From positions 1 through 14,601 of the forward strand of contig DFEO01000093.1 of NCBI GenBank assembly GCA_002368715.1: 14,601 bases of DNA, in the 5' to 3' direction. Both the position numbers and the translations under genes were made by a program. This stretch comes from Ruminococcus sp. UBA3800 (GTDB taxonomy: Bacteria; Bacillota; Clostridia; Oscillospirales; Ruminococcaceae). This document shows, piece after piece, positions 14,531-14,601 of this stretch. Below the pieces are notes generated by a model. It was not told the DNA's origin. It saw only the letters and a program-made list of their open reading frames with translations, and ran no database searches. The first letter of the stretch is position 1. Every line of letters starts with the position of its first letter.

Positions 14531-14601
14531 TGCATTGCTCGTACTTATCATTTCGTGACACTGCGTGAACCTTTGAAAAGAGTCTGATGTGAGCGTTATC
14601 C

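Noticed and set aside
14417..14560. Short Pro/Gly/Arg-rich peptides encoded on the minus strand in the GC-rich block
   Set aside because: The composition follows directly from the C and G runs, no ribosome site is present, and the hairpins explain the sequence better.

Overview
The window looks like ordinary chromosome from an anaerobic, fermentative Firmicute, most likely a Ruminococcus-like member of the Oscillospiraceae. The grounds are Bacillota-type promoters (TTGACT or TTTACA, 17 bp, TATAAT), strong AAGGAGG ribosome sites, a clostridial-order Rnf complex (C-D-G-E-A), a DUF975-like protein, a CMK2-type kinase and a two-gene SUF system. The organism call is inference from gene content and base composition. 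I see no tRNA, rRNA, CRISPR array, transposase, integrase or phage gene.

Positions 1-6429, all minus strand, read as one long transcription unit: XRE regulator, ApbE flavin transferase, class I methyltransferase, rnfC, rnfD, rnfG, rnfE, rnfA. rnfA runs off the window edge just before its C-terminus, and rnfB is expected next, outside. Rnf is a membrane complex that couples electron transfer between ferredoxin and NAD to Na+ or H+ movement. ApbE attaches FMN to RnfG and RnfD, so the maturation enzyme is made with its clients. A clean promoter (6470-6498) precedes the regulator and no convincing promoter is seen between it and rnfC.

Positions 6608-8963, plus strand and divergent from the regulator: a histidine-phosphatase protein, a DUF975-like membrane protein and an RluA-type pseudouridine synthase, tightly packed (20-nt gap, then a GTGA overlap). 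A candidate plus-strand promoter overlaps the regulator promoter.

Positions 8964-10665: a lone, apparently highly expressed sugar-type ABC solute-binding lipoprotein. It has its own upstream region, with a cre/LacI-like operator inside 13-bp tandem repeats, and its own strong terminator, but no permease or ATPase gene beside it. A CMK2-type kinase follows from its own promoter (10736-10764) and ends at a bidirectional terminator (11417-11446).

Positions 11453-14416, minus strand: sufC and a short sufB of the minimal SMS type, driven by a TTGACT-17-TATAAT promoter, then a small two-helix membrane protein of unknown role and a YbaK-family Cys-tRNA deacylase. The right edge (14437-14530) is a GC-rich non-coding block of stacked hairpins that looks like a dispersed intergenic element.

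I did not find a clearly new biological system. The points most worth a second look are the XRE-ApbE-methyltransferase-Rnf arrangement with a shared divergent operator, unusual residues around the RnfG flavin site and in the RnfE tail, and the repeat-bearing operator of the orphan binding protein.
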